From Physcomitrium patens (Eukaryota; Streptophyta; Bryopsida; Funariales; Funariaceae): a DNA stretch of 64,000 bases. The notes beneath the pieces were generated by a model. It ran no database searches. It was not told where the DNA came from and worked only from the letters and a program-made list of their open reading frames with translations. Of the stretch, positions 12,122 to 22,323 are shown piece by piece; position 1 is the stretch's first letter, and every line of letters starts with the position of its first letter. The stretch lies in NCBI RefSeq assembly GCF_000002425.4, contig NC_037260.1:14253329-14317328 (forward strand), written 5' to 3'. The position numbers were made by a program, and so were the translations under genes.

Positions 12122-13109
12122 GTAACACAGATGGAAATAAAAAGTACTTGACGATGGTTCTGTTTATGCAAGAGTACGTAGTGAAGATGGAAGGAAAGCT
12201 GTACAATTTCTAATAGTACCTCCTAATCATGAATGGAATCAAGATAGGTTGAGGGAGAAACCATTGCCAAGGATTGTTGAAGGATTTAAGGATTTTGGAG
12301 AAGTACCACTATAAAGCGGGATTATGGAGGTACGAAAGAGGAGGTACTCTCGCAAGAAAAAGATGCCTTTGCTGCGAGTTTTATTGGTATTTTTGAGAAT
12401 GGAAATATTATGTATAAGAAAGTTGATGATTTTAAAAGAAAAGAAAGAAAAAGATTATATAATATTGAAAGAGAATTATGCAAGTTAGGAACATTAGAAG
12501 ATGATGAAAAGATTTTAGGTGTTTATGAAGAAAATGGATTGGAGGATTCTTTAGAATTAATTGCATCTATTGGATTAGAAAATAATGATAAGATTGTAGA
12601 AATTCATTCAAGAGAGGTTTATTCTATACTTGAATCTTTTCAAGAACCAGAAGTTATTGTAGAGACAAAATATAAAACAGTAGATAAAGAGATAAAATCT
12701 ATTATTGGACCTTTATCAAAAGATTCTAAGGAACAAACAGAAGAAGCATTGAAAGAAGAGAGTTTAAGAGATCTAAAGAAGATTGAATATCACTTTACAA
12801 AGAAGACTTTTGAAGAATTGAAGATTGGATGTGATGGTTCTTTATTTCCAACAGAAATTGAATATTTTAAAAAAATACTTGCAAAATGAGGTAAATCATT
12901 TGCCTTTGATTCTCGTGAAATAGGATGTGTAGATCCTAATATTGTTGCTCATATGGTTATCGTTATAGTACCTCATGTGCCTTGGAATTTAAGACCAATT
13001 CTCGTGCCGAGGGCACATTTATCTAAATTTGTAGAATTATTGAAAGAAAAGATACAAATGAAAATTTTGGAACCTTCTTTTGCTCCATATTGTAGTCGTT
13101 GGTTTACGG
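12122..13109 (+). pseudogene. A2 pol, spacer and RT N-terminus
   Basis: 12130-12230 continues the protease domain (GSVYARVRSEDG-like, one frameshift). 12410-12889 is an open 159-residue acidic spacer between protease and RT. 12900-13109 holds the RT entry: IVPHVPWNLRPILVPRA, then KIQMKILEPSFAPYCSRWFT. The gene is cut in the WFTVPKK motif by the 10.5-kb insertion and resumes at 23618 with VPKKN in frame. Confidence 0.8.
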
Positions 13110-13638
13110 TGTCGGGGTAGAAAGAATTTGCCTCAAGAAAACACTGGGCTTTTGGCTGTCACTAATTATTTGATCAAGCTTGAAAATAAGGGAAGTCCTA
13201 AGTTTATATATAATTTTTCTCTTTTGAGTAATTACACCAAATACACAATCTTCAAGTAATCCACAACTTCCAAAATATGATAAAATCTTCTAAAACCTTG
13301 TTTATTCTTATGTGGAGATTTTCTTGAACTTCAACATGTCATATCTCCTAATCCGTTCGTCCAAACAAACTCAAAGTTTATATGAGGTACTGATGTATTC
13401 TTATTAACTTCTACATCAAATTTCAACTACAAATTCGTTGCAAATCTTGAGATATCTTGAAAACCCTAATAATCTCTTCAAACCCTTGTCTTTATACAAC
13501 CAATTGCAATTTTCTTCATATCTCACAAAATAGAAGCTCAAATACCACGGAATTTATATTTATAGCTTCTTAACACAAAAATTTACATTCTCCAAAAGTT
13601 TGAGCCAAAAATTCATTCGAATACTCAAATTATGGCTC
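13110..13638 (-). mobile_element. 3' part of a reversed D-type LTR (left end of composite insertion)
   Basis: On the plus strand it starts TGTCGGGGTAG...aacactggg...ggctgtc, which aligns with the reverse complement of the D LTR end at 45049 (tatcg...acactgggta...gctgt). Further in, 'tttgagccaaaaatt' matches reversed D near 44600. It is preceded by ACGG (13106-13109), repeated at 23618-23621. B1 is inserted at 13639 and the LTR continues at 21656. Confidence 0.7.
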
Positions 13639-14338
13639 TGTAGAATAAGTAGTTATTTGCTGATTTGTAGATACTTAGTTTATAGTGTAAACAGGGATAG
13701 ATGACTGTTGGAAAGGTAGTTCAATAGTTAAAATGGATGAATAGTTAGGAAAAGCAGTTTTCATCAGAGATGTAGCAGTTGGTATCTCGTGGTAGGATAA
13801 GGAGGATGAGAGAGAAGAAGTAGGGGCCATTACTGTGATAGTGTGAGCCGGGGTAAGCTTAGTGCTACCTCTTTTCTTTTGTTTGTTATTTTCTTTGAAT
13901 AAGAAGATTAAGAGTTTCTGAATATTGTGAAAGTGAATTATAGAATGGAAGTATGATTGTTATTAAATGGAAAGAAGAAAGATTGAATGCTGAAATCTGA
14001 TTGTAGTTCAGCAGAGAGAATGAGTCTGTGTTTGTGTGAAACACTGTAATATGAAGGCAGTTAATGGTGAAGAACTCCAGAGTTTGGATTATAGTATGAT
14101 TATGTCCTGTCATTTAGGATAGAGCGGAATTACTTGTTGTTGTTATCAATGATGGTGGAGTATTATTAGGAAGTAGAAAGCATTGTAGTGTTTCCTGGGT
14201 GTTTTAAGTAGTGCGGAATACAGTTAATTGTGTGACCCTAACGTGTAAGCTCATGCGATATTCTTTCCCTGTGTTCGAATCCCCCTATACAGGTTTACTC
14301 TGATTAGATTAGTTAGAGTAAGTAAAACGACAATCACA
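13639..14338 (+). mobile_element. B1 5' LTR
   Basis: This 700-bp LTR starts TGTAGAATAAG and ends CAATCACA, collinear with the LTRs at 29839-30583 and 60826-61585. It shares 'gccggggtaagcttagtgctacc' wording with B3. The primer site follows within four bases. Confidence 0.9.
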
Positions 14339-14341
14339 TTT

Positions 14342-14359
14342 TGGCGCCGCTACCGGGGA
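14342..14359 (+). promoter_or_regulatory. B1 primer-binding site, tRNA-Asp type
   Basis: TGGCGCCGCTACCGGGGA matches the plant tRNA-Asp primer site TGGCGCCGTTGCCGGGGA at 16 of 18 positions (motif from general knowledge). This site is usual in Athila/Tat elements. The equivalents in B2 and B3 carry further transitions. Confidence 0.8.
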
Positions 14360-14450
14360 GTGATAATAGCTTTGAGTGTTAGGAATTAATTACAAACATG
14401 TGAGAAAATGGGCAATGGAAGATGATTTCAATAGTGTTTGAAGAAAGATT

Positions 14451-16922
14451 ATGGTTAAAAAGAACGAGAGCATTGCATCGAGGAAATTAAATCAGTTGAG
14501 AGAAAGGCAGGGAAGAGGGCAAAGAAGGAACTTACGTAGAGAGGAGCAAGAACGTAATTTTAAAAGAAAGCATCGACAGAATTGGATTAAACCATGGTTG
14601 CAAGCTTGTCAGTACATTCAAACATATCAAGAACCGGACAGACTGTTAATTCTGTAGTCATATGTACCATTAGAAAAACTGCCAAGAACACTCGCGGGAA
14701 ATTTTGTTAACATTCCAATGGAAATCTTGAGGCCGTTAACTGAAAGAGAAGGAAGCATAGAAGTATTTGGTACTCCATTGGGTAATTTTCCAGTAAGAGG
14801 TATCGTTGAAACGAGCAATAGGGGCTCTGCAGATTGGCATGAATTGGTCGCCAATAAAGGCAACTATATCGTATTTTAAAATCTGACTTTTTCACCTGCA
14901 AGTCAACCAACAAAACTATTTGCGGAGAATAACAGTAAAGCAAGGACCGCTGAGAGCTTGGTAATTAGAGTAAGGGAAAGCAGAGATTATTTTAAAACAA
15001 ATTTCAGAGGAACAGAAAATTCAATGGCGGCAGGAGGACCAGCCGTTCCAATTGCAGTTCAAATGGGTACCTTGGGCGATCGTACGACTAGCGTCGCACC
15101 ATTACCTACTTTTTGTGGTTTGCCAGGTGCGGACCCAGATCAACATTTGTCTCAATTCTTGATGGCGTGTATAGCCAATAATAGAAGGACAGAAGATATT
15201 TGGCTGAGATGGTTGCCAGCGACACTAAAAGACACAGCATTCGAGTGGTATAACCGCCAACCTGTAGGTCAATTTATCAATTGGGAGGCATTGAAAACGG
15301 CATTTTTAGCCCATTTCCGACCAATTGGTTTTGAAGAACGTCTTTGAGAAAGATTAATGAACAGCAGAATGGTACCAGGGGAAGCGGTACAGTCATATTA
15401 TGGTCGTGTAGCAGATATACTTCGGAAATGGCCAAATAACCAAATGTCGGAATCGTTTGTATTGTCCATATTGGTTAATAGATTACACCCACCAGAATTA
15501 AAGATGTTTGTAAAGGAGGCCCAATCAGCTACCATTGCAGCATCTCTTGAGCGAGCAAAAGTATGGGAGGAATGTCATTACGACAAGCACTTAACTGTTG
15601 GCGCCACGATGATTCCATCGTAAGGCGGTTATCAAATGACAAATTGGAATGACACATCGGAAAGTTATCCGGGAAGGAGTGATTATGGTACAATTCCATA
15701 GGGAATAGTGAATGCCATTCCATTGCAGGCTGTACTACCATCATCGTCACAATCGTATGTGCCTTATTCTGCGTATCAAAAACCAATACCTACAAAGGAA
15801 TTGACCAATGAATTGGTATCAAGGGATCCCAATGAGTCATTGCTGTTAATATTAACGAAGAAAATAGATGAATTGGCTGTGAATTTGACCAAGGATAAAG
15901 AAAAAAGGCATAAACCGACCAATATGCGACCCAATGTTTGGAATAGCAATTGTAAGGGATAAGGTCATTTGGTAACCGAATATTCTTCACCACCCCAAAT
16001 GATGGTTCTATGTACCTTTTGTGGGGGTAAGCATACCACTGCCAATTGTTGGAACTTAAGGAAACAACAACAAGTCGGACAATAGACCATGAGTCAACCA
16101 ACTTCGTGGGATGTAAATCAAGTACAAATGAATAATAGGTTCGGCTGGAATGGAAATCGAGTGAATAAACAAAACAGGAATTATTCCAATTTCTAAAACT
16201 CTGAATTTCACCAAGAAGGTGTATCCAATACCCATGGCTTGGAGCTGAATCAGCAAGGATATCATCAATATTCAACCATGCAGAAGCCAATGCCAGAATC
16301 TACAGTACCAATAGATCAACCAGGATCCTTCACTCAACTGACATGGAATAGACCGAGCCATTATATACCAGTAGAGACACCCAATATCCCTGAAGGATCT
16401 GGCAGAAGACCACTTCGTTGCTATCGGTGCAGACAAATCGGACATTATGCGAGTGAATGTCCTAATCCAAGAGCAAGTGATGATTATGCCCCAATATGTA
16501 GAAATTGTAAGCAGTCTGGTCATACTTATCAGCAGTGCAACGCGGCATTTAATTATAATAACCGTGACCAGCAGATGCAAACAAGCCAGTCGGCGAAGGA
16601 CAAAGGTCTTGTTCAACGGGACTCACCAGTACATCGCGTCGAGGTGGTGAATGCAATGCTTACCAGGGGCCAACAAAAAGACAAGAATCCAATTCAGGAC
16701 CTAGATGATCCAATCGAAGTAACAATAGTAGCGCCGTCCATGAGGCAAACCGAACCAATACCAGTATTGGACCGTATTCCAATATTGGGACCTCAACAAG
16801 ACGAGGAACCCAATTCAATTTCACGTACCAATTTTCCGGGGACATCAAGATCAATTCCAAATGACCCCGTCCCAATACCCGCACAACCCAATATAAGCTC
16901 GTACCTATTGAAGGACCCTTAG
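14451..16922 (+). pseudogene. B1 gag polyprotein with in-frame stops
   Basis: One frame runs from ATG 14451 (MVKKNES) to TAG 16920-16922, about 820 codons, broken by single stop codons (e.g. 15345 TGA, 15621 TAA, 15699 TAG, 15960 TAA, 16083 TAG). The capsid region (14958-15620) shows the retrotransposon-gag pattern: DRTTSVAPLPTF, LRWLPATLKDTAFEWYN, YYGRVADILRKW. The C-terminal part has two zinc knuckles: CYRCRQIGHYASEC and CRNCKQSGHTYQQC at about 16420-16540, after a degenerate CTFCGGKHTTANC near 16015. Gag would package element RNA in cytoplasmic particles. B2 and B3 hold collinear copies. Confidence 0.85.
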
Positions 16923-17890
16923 TGATAGAAGAGTCGACTAAGAGGAAGGAATTGCTGCAGAACAGAGTCAAAACAAAACCAATGAAACGCAAAAGAGCAT
17001 TGGGAGTTACTCTCAATATACAACCCTACGACATATTGAAGGATTTGGATGTTATCCAGCCTTCAATTACAATGAAGCAACTTTTGGCTGTAGCACCGGA
17101 ATGTCGATCAACATTAAATTCAGCGTTAGTATGATGAAGATCCTGCACTAAAGAAATACATGAAGTTAGCTTAAACCCCGATCCGGGAGCACCAACAATC
17201 GATGTATCAATCGATGGAGTTTTAATTCCAGGGGTACAAGTCGATGATGGCTCCAGTGTGAATTTAATAAACGCTGATACAATGGAAGACTTGGATCTAA
17301 AGCAATTGCTCCCTACGACATTAGTTTTGTGAATGGCAGATCATAGTCAGGTTAAGCCGATGGAAATCTTACGCGATATTGCCATTGTAATCGCGGGATT
17401 GACATACAAAATTGATTATGTTGTATTTCGGTTACAGAGTTCTACGATATCATATCCCATTTTATTGGGCAGACCTTGGTTGTATCAAGCCAAGGCTAAG
17501 AACGATTGGGGCCGCGGCACATTGACAATTGGAAAAGGCAGTGACCAGATTGTTCTACAAATGTACCCGGTACAATATCACGGAGAAACTCCATTGCTCA
17601 AATTAGAATTTACATCGGATAACGAGAGTCACTCGATTGAGGAAGATGACGATGCTATAGTTTCACTGCAATTTAGGGTAGATCAAACCCCTTCAACAAC
17701 CAAGGGCGAAGTCTACCAATGTGGTGGCCCCAACGAATATTTACTGCATCAGGAGGATGCCTCTAATTCGGATCAGGTTATTACCGAATGGATGACCCTA
17801 TATGATGTCAATCATGTGAGTGCAATGCGGTCAGACATGAGTCACCAGCAGTTGCAGTGTCTTTCGCATGACGACAGGGCCAACATGTGA
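16922..17890 (+). pseudogene. B1 protease (retropepsin) region of pol
   Basis: It lies one frame away from gag, directly at the gag stop, so expression would need a frameshift or re-initiation. It begins with a basic segment, then ITMKQLLAVAPECR, and the active site GVQVDDGSSVNLI at about 17225-17265 with Asp-Gly-Ser preserved. The second conserved block YPILLGRPWL is at 17453-17482. Stops at 17132 and 17330 interrupt it. It ends at TGA 17888, just where the RT frame opens, which indicates a one-base indel. Confidence 0.8.
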
Positions 17891-20711
17891 TTTTAAATCG
17901 GCAGCTGTGGAAGAACTTGTTTTCCAGACTCTGAACTTAGGCACCCCTGACGCGCCCCAGAATATAAAGATATACAAGGGTATTCAAGGTAACGAATTGA
18001 GTCAGTGGAAAGCATTCTTCCTCCGACATAAATCGTCCTTTGCTTGGACGTATGCAGATCTGAAGGGTATTCCAGAAACGGTGTGTGAACATCGTATTAC
18101 ATTGGTTCCGGATGCTACACCACTTCGTCAAAGACAACACTGTCTCAACCCAAAATATTCCTTGATGGTAAAGGAGAAATTGGACAAATTATTGCACATG
18201 GGATTCATTTATCTGGTTCCGTATAGCGAATGGGTCTCACCAATGGTAATGGTACCTAAGAAAAATGGCAAGATTAGAATCTGTCAAGATTTTCGGAAAC
18301 TCAATGCTGCTACCAAGAAGGACTATTTTCCTCTACCTTTTACGGAGAGTATATTGGATGCTGTAGTAGGACACAAATGTTATTCATTTCTGGATGGTTT
18401 TTCGGATTACAATCAAGTCAAAATTGCTAAGGAAGATCAGTCCAAGACTACTTTTACGACAGATTGGGATACATTTGCATACAAAGTGATGCCATTTGGA
18501 TTATGCAATGTACCAGCCACATTTCAAAGAGTGATGACACAGGCCTTTCAAGATTACTTATGAGTGTCAATGAAAATATTCTTAGATGATTTTTGCACGT
18601 TCAGTACGACAGCCGATCATTTGAACTGCCTGGGATGATGTCTGGACCAATGCGATAAGTACAATATATCGTTGAATTCAGAGAAGTGTCAATTTGGGGT
18701 CCCCTCTGCAAGACTCTTGGACCACATAGTATCCAGCCGCGGTATTGCTACGGACCCAGATAAAGTAACTCGAATATTGGCTTTACCAAAGCCAAAAACG
18801 GTGTCAAAAGTACGTGGCTTTGTGGGCCATGTCAGCTATTATCGGCGTTTTATTCACTCCTTTGCGGTACTATGTCAGCCATTGACAAATTTGCTAAAAA
18901 AACCACTATTGGATGGATCTAGTCCCGTTTGGACGGCAGAATGCAGTGTTGCCTTTGAAGCCTTAAAGCAAAAATTGGTGTCTGCATCAATACTGGTTGC
19001 CCCATGCTGGACAAAACCATTTCAGGTTTATGTCAATGCATCCAACGTCGCGATTGGATCAATATTGAGTCAGAAGGATGACAATAATCGTGATCATCCA
19101 ATATAGTTTGCGAGTCAACAATTGATTATGGCCAAACGTAATTATAATACTACCGAGCGAGAAGCCCTCAACATGATTTATTCTGTACAAAAATTCCGCC
19201 ATTATCTACTGGGCTACCCGTTTGTGTTCTACGTTGATCATGATGCGCTTAAGTATATGATAAATAAACCCCAATTGAGCAAACGAATTGCTCGCTGGGT
19301 GTTATTTCTCCAGGAATTCAATTTTACAATTAATGTTTGCCTTGGCAAGACACATGCCAATGCAGATCACTTGTCTTGTTTATCTAATATACTGGGTAAT
19401 GAGCCAATAAACGACGCCCTTCATGATGTACAATTATTCGCTGTGGAGGTTATTACACCTGAATATGGTGACCTGATCCAATATCTCACATTTCAGACTT
19501 TTCCAATTTCTTATAATGAAAAATTAAAGAAGCGTCTGATTATAAGAAGTGCGCCGTATACCATGATTGGAGCCGCATTATACAAACAAGGACGGGATGG
19601 TATTTTACGACGTTGCATATTTCCAAGTGAAGTGTGTACCATATTGGAAGGATGTCATTTGGATAGCTGTGGAGGACATTTTGCGGGTGATAGCACCGCG
19701 CGTAAAGCTTTAATGGCTGGTTATTGGTGGCCAACAATGTTTTTGGATGCTCACAAATATGTTCATCGTTGTGACCTGTGTCAACAAATTGGTCGACCTA
19801 CTAGAACTTCTGCAATGCCATTGGTACCAATTTTGGCGTAGGCACCATTCAAAAAATGTGATATTGATTTCGTCGGACCAATTGCACCTGCTTCTCGGAA
19901 TGGATAGAAACGTTATATTTTAGTAGCCATCGATTATGTCACCAAATAGGCGGAGGCTACGGCAACAAAAACTGATAATGCCACTACTGTAGCAACATTT
20001 TTATATGAGAACATTATCACTCGTTTTGGTTGTCTGAAAGAATTGGTTAGTGATCGAGGAACTCATTTTATTAATGCAACCATTGAAGCATTGACAACGA
20101 AGTATGATTTCAAGCATCGAAAAACTACCCCTTATCATCCACGTGCCAATGGGCAGACCGAAAAGACCAACGGTATCCTTTGTAAAATCTTAACAAAGAC
20201 TATTTCAGGAGTGGGAATCGACTGGGATACTAAATTATTTGCAGCATTGTGGGCATATCGAACTGCGTATAAAGTAACGACCAATTCCACACCTTTTCAA
20301 TTGGTATACGGGCAGGAGGCCATCTTACCAATAGAATTGGAGGTTCCCAGTTTAAGAATTGCATTGGAAGAACGGTTGGGTAACAAAGAATCTCTCCAAT
20401 ATCGGTTAACAGAATTGGAAAAATTGGATGAGATTAGGACTTCGGCTTTGATGACCATGGAAGCTATTCAGCGCCGCCGGAAGAGTTATTACGATAGTAA
20501 ACTCTGCACAAAATCATTTATGTCCAATAATCTTGTCCTGCTATACGACAGCCGTTTTCACAATTTCCCTGGAAAATTTCAAATTCGGTGGCATGGACCC
20601 TATTGCGTATTGGCAGCCTTTCCCAATGGTTCCGTCTAATTGGAAGATTTCACGGGAACCAAATTCACAACTCGTATCAATGGAAACCGACTACGCCTGT
20701 ATTATACATAA
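17868..20711 (+). pseudogene. B1 reverse transcriptase-RNase H-integrase
   Basis: A single frame has only a few stops (18561 TGA, 18636 TGA, 19104 TAG, 19839, 19905, 19947 TAG, 20637 TAA). RT: KIRICQDFRKLNAAT, FLDGFSDYNQ, VMPFGLCNVPATFQ and the catalytic FLDDF near 18580. RNase H: YVNASNVAIGSILSQ, TTEREALNM, YVDHDALKYM, ANADHLSCL. The HHCC zinc finger is H..H...CDLCQQ at 19655-19785. Integrase: CDIDFVGP, LVSDRGTHF and NGQTEKTNG give D-D-E. The family role is to copy the RNA into DNA and insert it. The end is TAA 20709-20711. Catalytic residues survive, but the stops prevent a full product. Confidence 0.88.
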
Positions 20712-20983
20712 ATCTGGGGGCGGGTTTATCAAGATTGGAGGGGGCAGACGTGCCGTTCATGATGACTTGCTTGCCATCATAAGTGTCTAATTGGAGGCAA
20801 ATGACGGCGGTTGATTACTGTATTAGAACATCAGCAATCAAGATTAGGGATTCTTGTTTTATAACTGGTTAAACAGTTAGGAGAGGGGCACTCTGTGTAG
20901 CTGCCTTCAGTATTTTGTCTAGAATTGTTGAAGCATAGTTCGTTAGTGGAGAGTTCACGGCAAATCATAGTATTAGTGCGAAT

Positions 20984-21580
20984 ATGCAGAGCTTTATAAT
21001 GTCGAGGGAGAAGGTGAAGAGAGCCTCGGAGAAAGAAGAAGAGGGTAGAAGGGTGAGGTCAAGGAGTAATATGGATGAGCTTTCTCTTTGTATACTCACA
21101 AATATGGAACCCATGCGGTTAGAAATTTGCTGGAATGCAACGCGGCAGAAGGACTTTAGAAGTGCGCAGCTATATCCTTTTCTGCAAGCGGCAGATAATT
21201 TACCATCAATCGATGTAGAACTATTGGAAGTATACTTGACGAACTATGATCCTGAGGATGATTCGAGTGTTGTAAAAGGGAGGACTTTGGGAATTGATGA
21301 GAATACCTTGCATAAGGCATTACAATTATCAATAGGAGAGTTAGCGGTTGGCGCAGAAGAGTCTTCAGACTTCAATCCGGGGAGTTATTTTAAAGGAGGT
21401 ATAACGTCGTTAGAAAGGAATCAAGGATGGCGGATGGCGGATGCACTTACACCAGAATTGATGGAGTGGATGCGCTTAATTCAGAAGAGGTTGGGATTAA
21501 ATAGACATACGATGTATATGGCTAAACGATTATTATATGCGACAATAGGCTCCTTCGAGGGTTTTATATTATATGGCTAA
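20984..21580 (+). CDS. Extra ORF of B1 downstream of integrase, truncated
   Basis: This is an open 198-codon frame from ATG 20984, 272 bases after the pol stop. It starts with a very basic Lys/Arg/Glu stretch (residues 5-28) and goes on with DELSLCILTNMEP, YPFLQAADNLPSID, LEVYLTNYDPEDDS and QGWRMADALTPEL. I do not recognise it firmly. The style recalls plant retrotransposon or transposon-associated proteins with a YDPEDD-type core, but it has no signal peptide or envelope-like membrane segment. It ends by frameshift in a 55-bp tandem duplication, so the real protein was longer. It is unusually free of stops beside the broken gag and pol. Confidence 0.6.
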   Translation: MQSFIMSREKVKRASEKEEEGRRVRSRSNMDELSLCILTNMEPMRLEICWNATRQKDFRSAQLYPFLQAADNLPSIDVELLEVYLTNYDPEDDSSVVKGRTLGIDENTLHKALQLSIGELAVGAEESSDFNPGSYFKGGITSLERNQGWRMADALTPELMEWMRLIQKRLGLNRHTMYMAKRLLYATIGSFEGFILYG

Positions 21581-21655
21581 ACGATTATTATATGCGACAA
21601 TAGGCTCCTTCGAGGGTTTTATATTATATGGCTAAACGATTATTATATGCGACAA
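21518..21655. repeat. Tandem duplication, 2.5 identical copies of 55 bp
   Basis: The unit starts ATGGCTAAACGATTATTATA at 21518, 21573 and 21628; the third copy stops after 28 bases at the edge of B1. Copies are identical, so the duplication is recent or an assembly error. Since 55 is not a multiple of three, the ORF is thrown out of frame. Confidence 0.95.
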
Positions 21656-22323
21656 CCATTACTACAATCAAAACCGCTTACTTATTGCCTTTGATTTGGA
21701 AGCGCCGCCTTCAACTCCTTACAACTCCTTCATATGAATTCCAAAAGAAATAATTCTTTTATGAAAGATGTAGGCCTTAAAATCGTTGTTCCAGTCGCAC
21801 CTTTCGATCTTCAAAAGTTGCTATAAAATCCCTCGTACCTTCAAAAGAGTAACAGTATGTCTTAAATTAATACCTTAATTTCAAACAGTTGTAACTTCTT
21901 TATCCTAACTCCAAATCCTCTAATTTTTGTATACAGATTGTATCTCAAACCCTAAATTTTACAATCCTAGCTTGTAATCTACAAATGCCCTCTTTGAAGT
22001 CGCCGAAACCCTTCTTAAGGTTGCGGGCAGCCTCCTCAAAGCCCATTGGGCATGATATTCGACCAATAGGGATGAAGTTCTCCATTCCTTGCCTTCATCC
22101 GACCATGCCTTGCTTTCATCCCTTTTAATTAGCCTCCTACTAGTTTAGATTTTCATCCTTAGGTTTCTACCTTCTCTCAAGGTTGTCATACTATATATAT
22201 ATATTTTTTTTAATGTCAAAATCAAAAGAAATAAAGAAACAAAGTAAAGTTTCTTATACCAACTCCTTTTAATTTAATCTAATAGCCACTCTAACACACA
22301 TCTAGATTTATTAACATATAACA
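21656..22323 (-). mobile_element. 5' part of the reversed D-type LTR
   Basis: Reverse complement is collinear with the D LTR at 43721-45049. In particular 'gggcagcctcctcaaagccc' near 22023 matches 'ggctttgaggaggctgcc' near 44170, with 'gaccaata' alongside. It ends ..ATAACA at 22323, the reverse of a TGTTAT start, and touches the next LTR (TGTTTTAG) with no bases between. Confidence 0.7.

Larger units (their letters stand above)
13639..21655 (+). mobile_element. B1: Athila/Tat-like Ty3/Gypsy element, 3' LTR missing
   Basis: The order is 5' LTR, tRNA-Asp-type primer site, gag, protease, RT, RNase H, integrase, extra ORF. Gag is in one frame and protease in the next; RT through integrase are in the gag frame again. 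The RT motif FLDGFSDYNQV and the tRNA-Asp primer site are typical of the Athila/Tat branch of plant Gypsy elements (family knowledge). No chromodomain is present. The 3' end, including the LTR, is lost at a tandem duplication. The element sits in a D-type LTR and its codons are clearly richer in GC than family A or C. Confidence 0.85.

Noticed and set aside
15790-17016. Long minus-strand ORFs (15790-16290, 16272-16616, 16660-17016)
   Set aside because: They lie opposite B1 gag, whose zinc knuckles and homology to B2 and B3 are on the plus strand.
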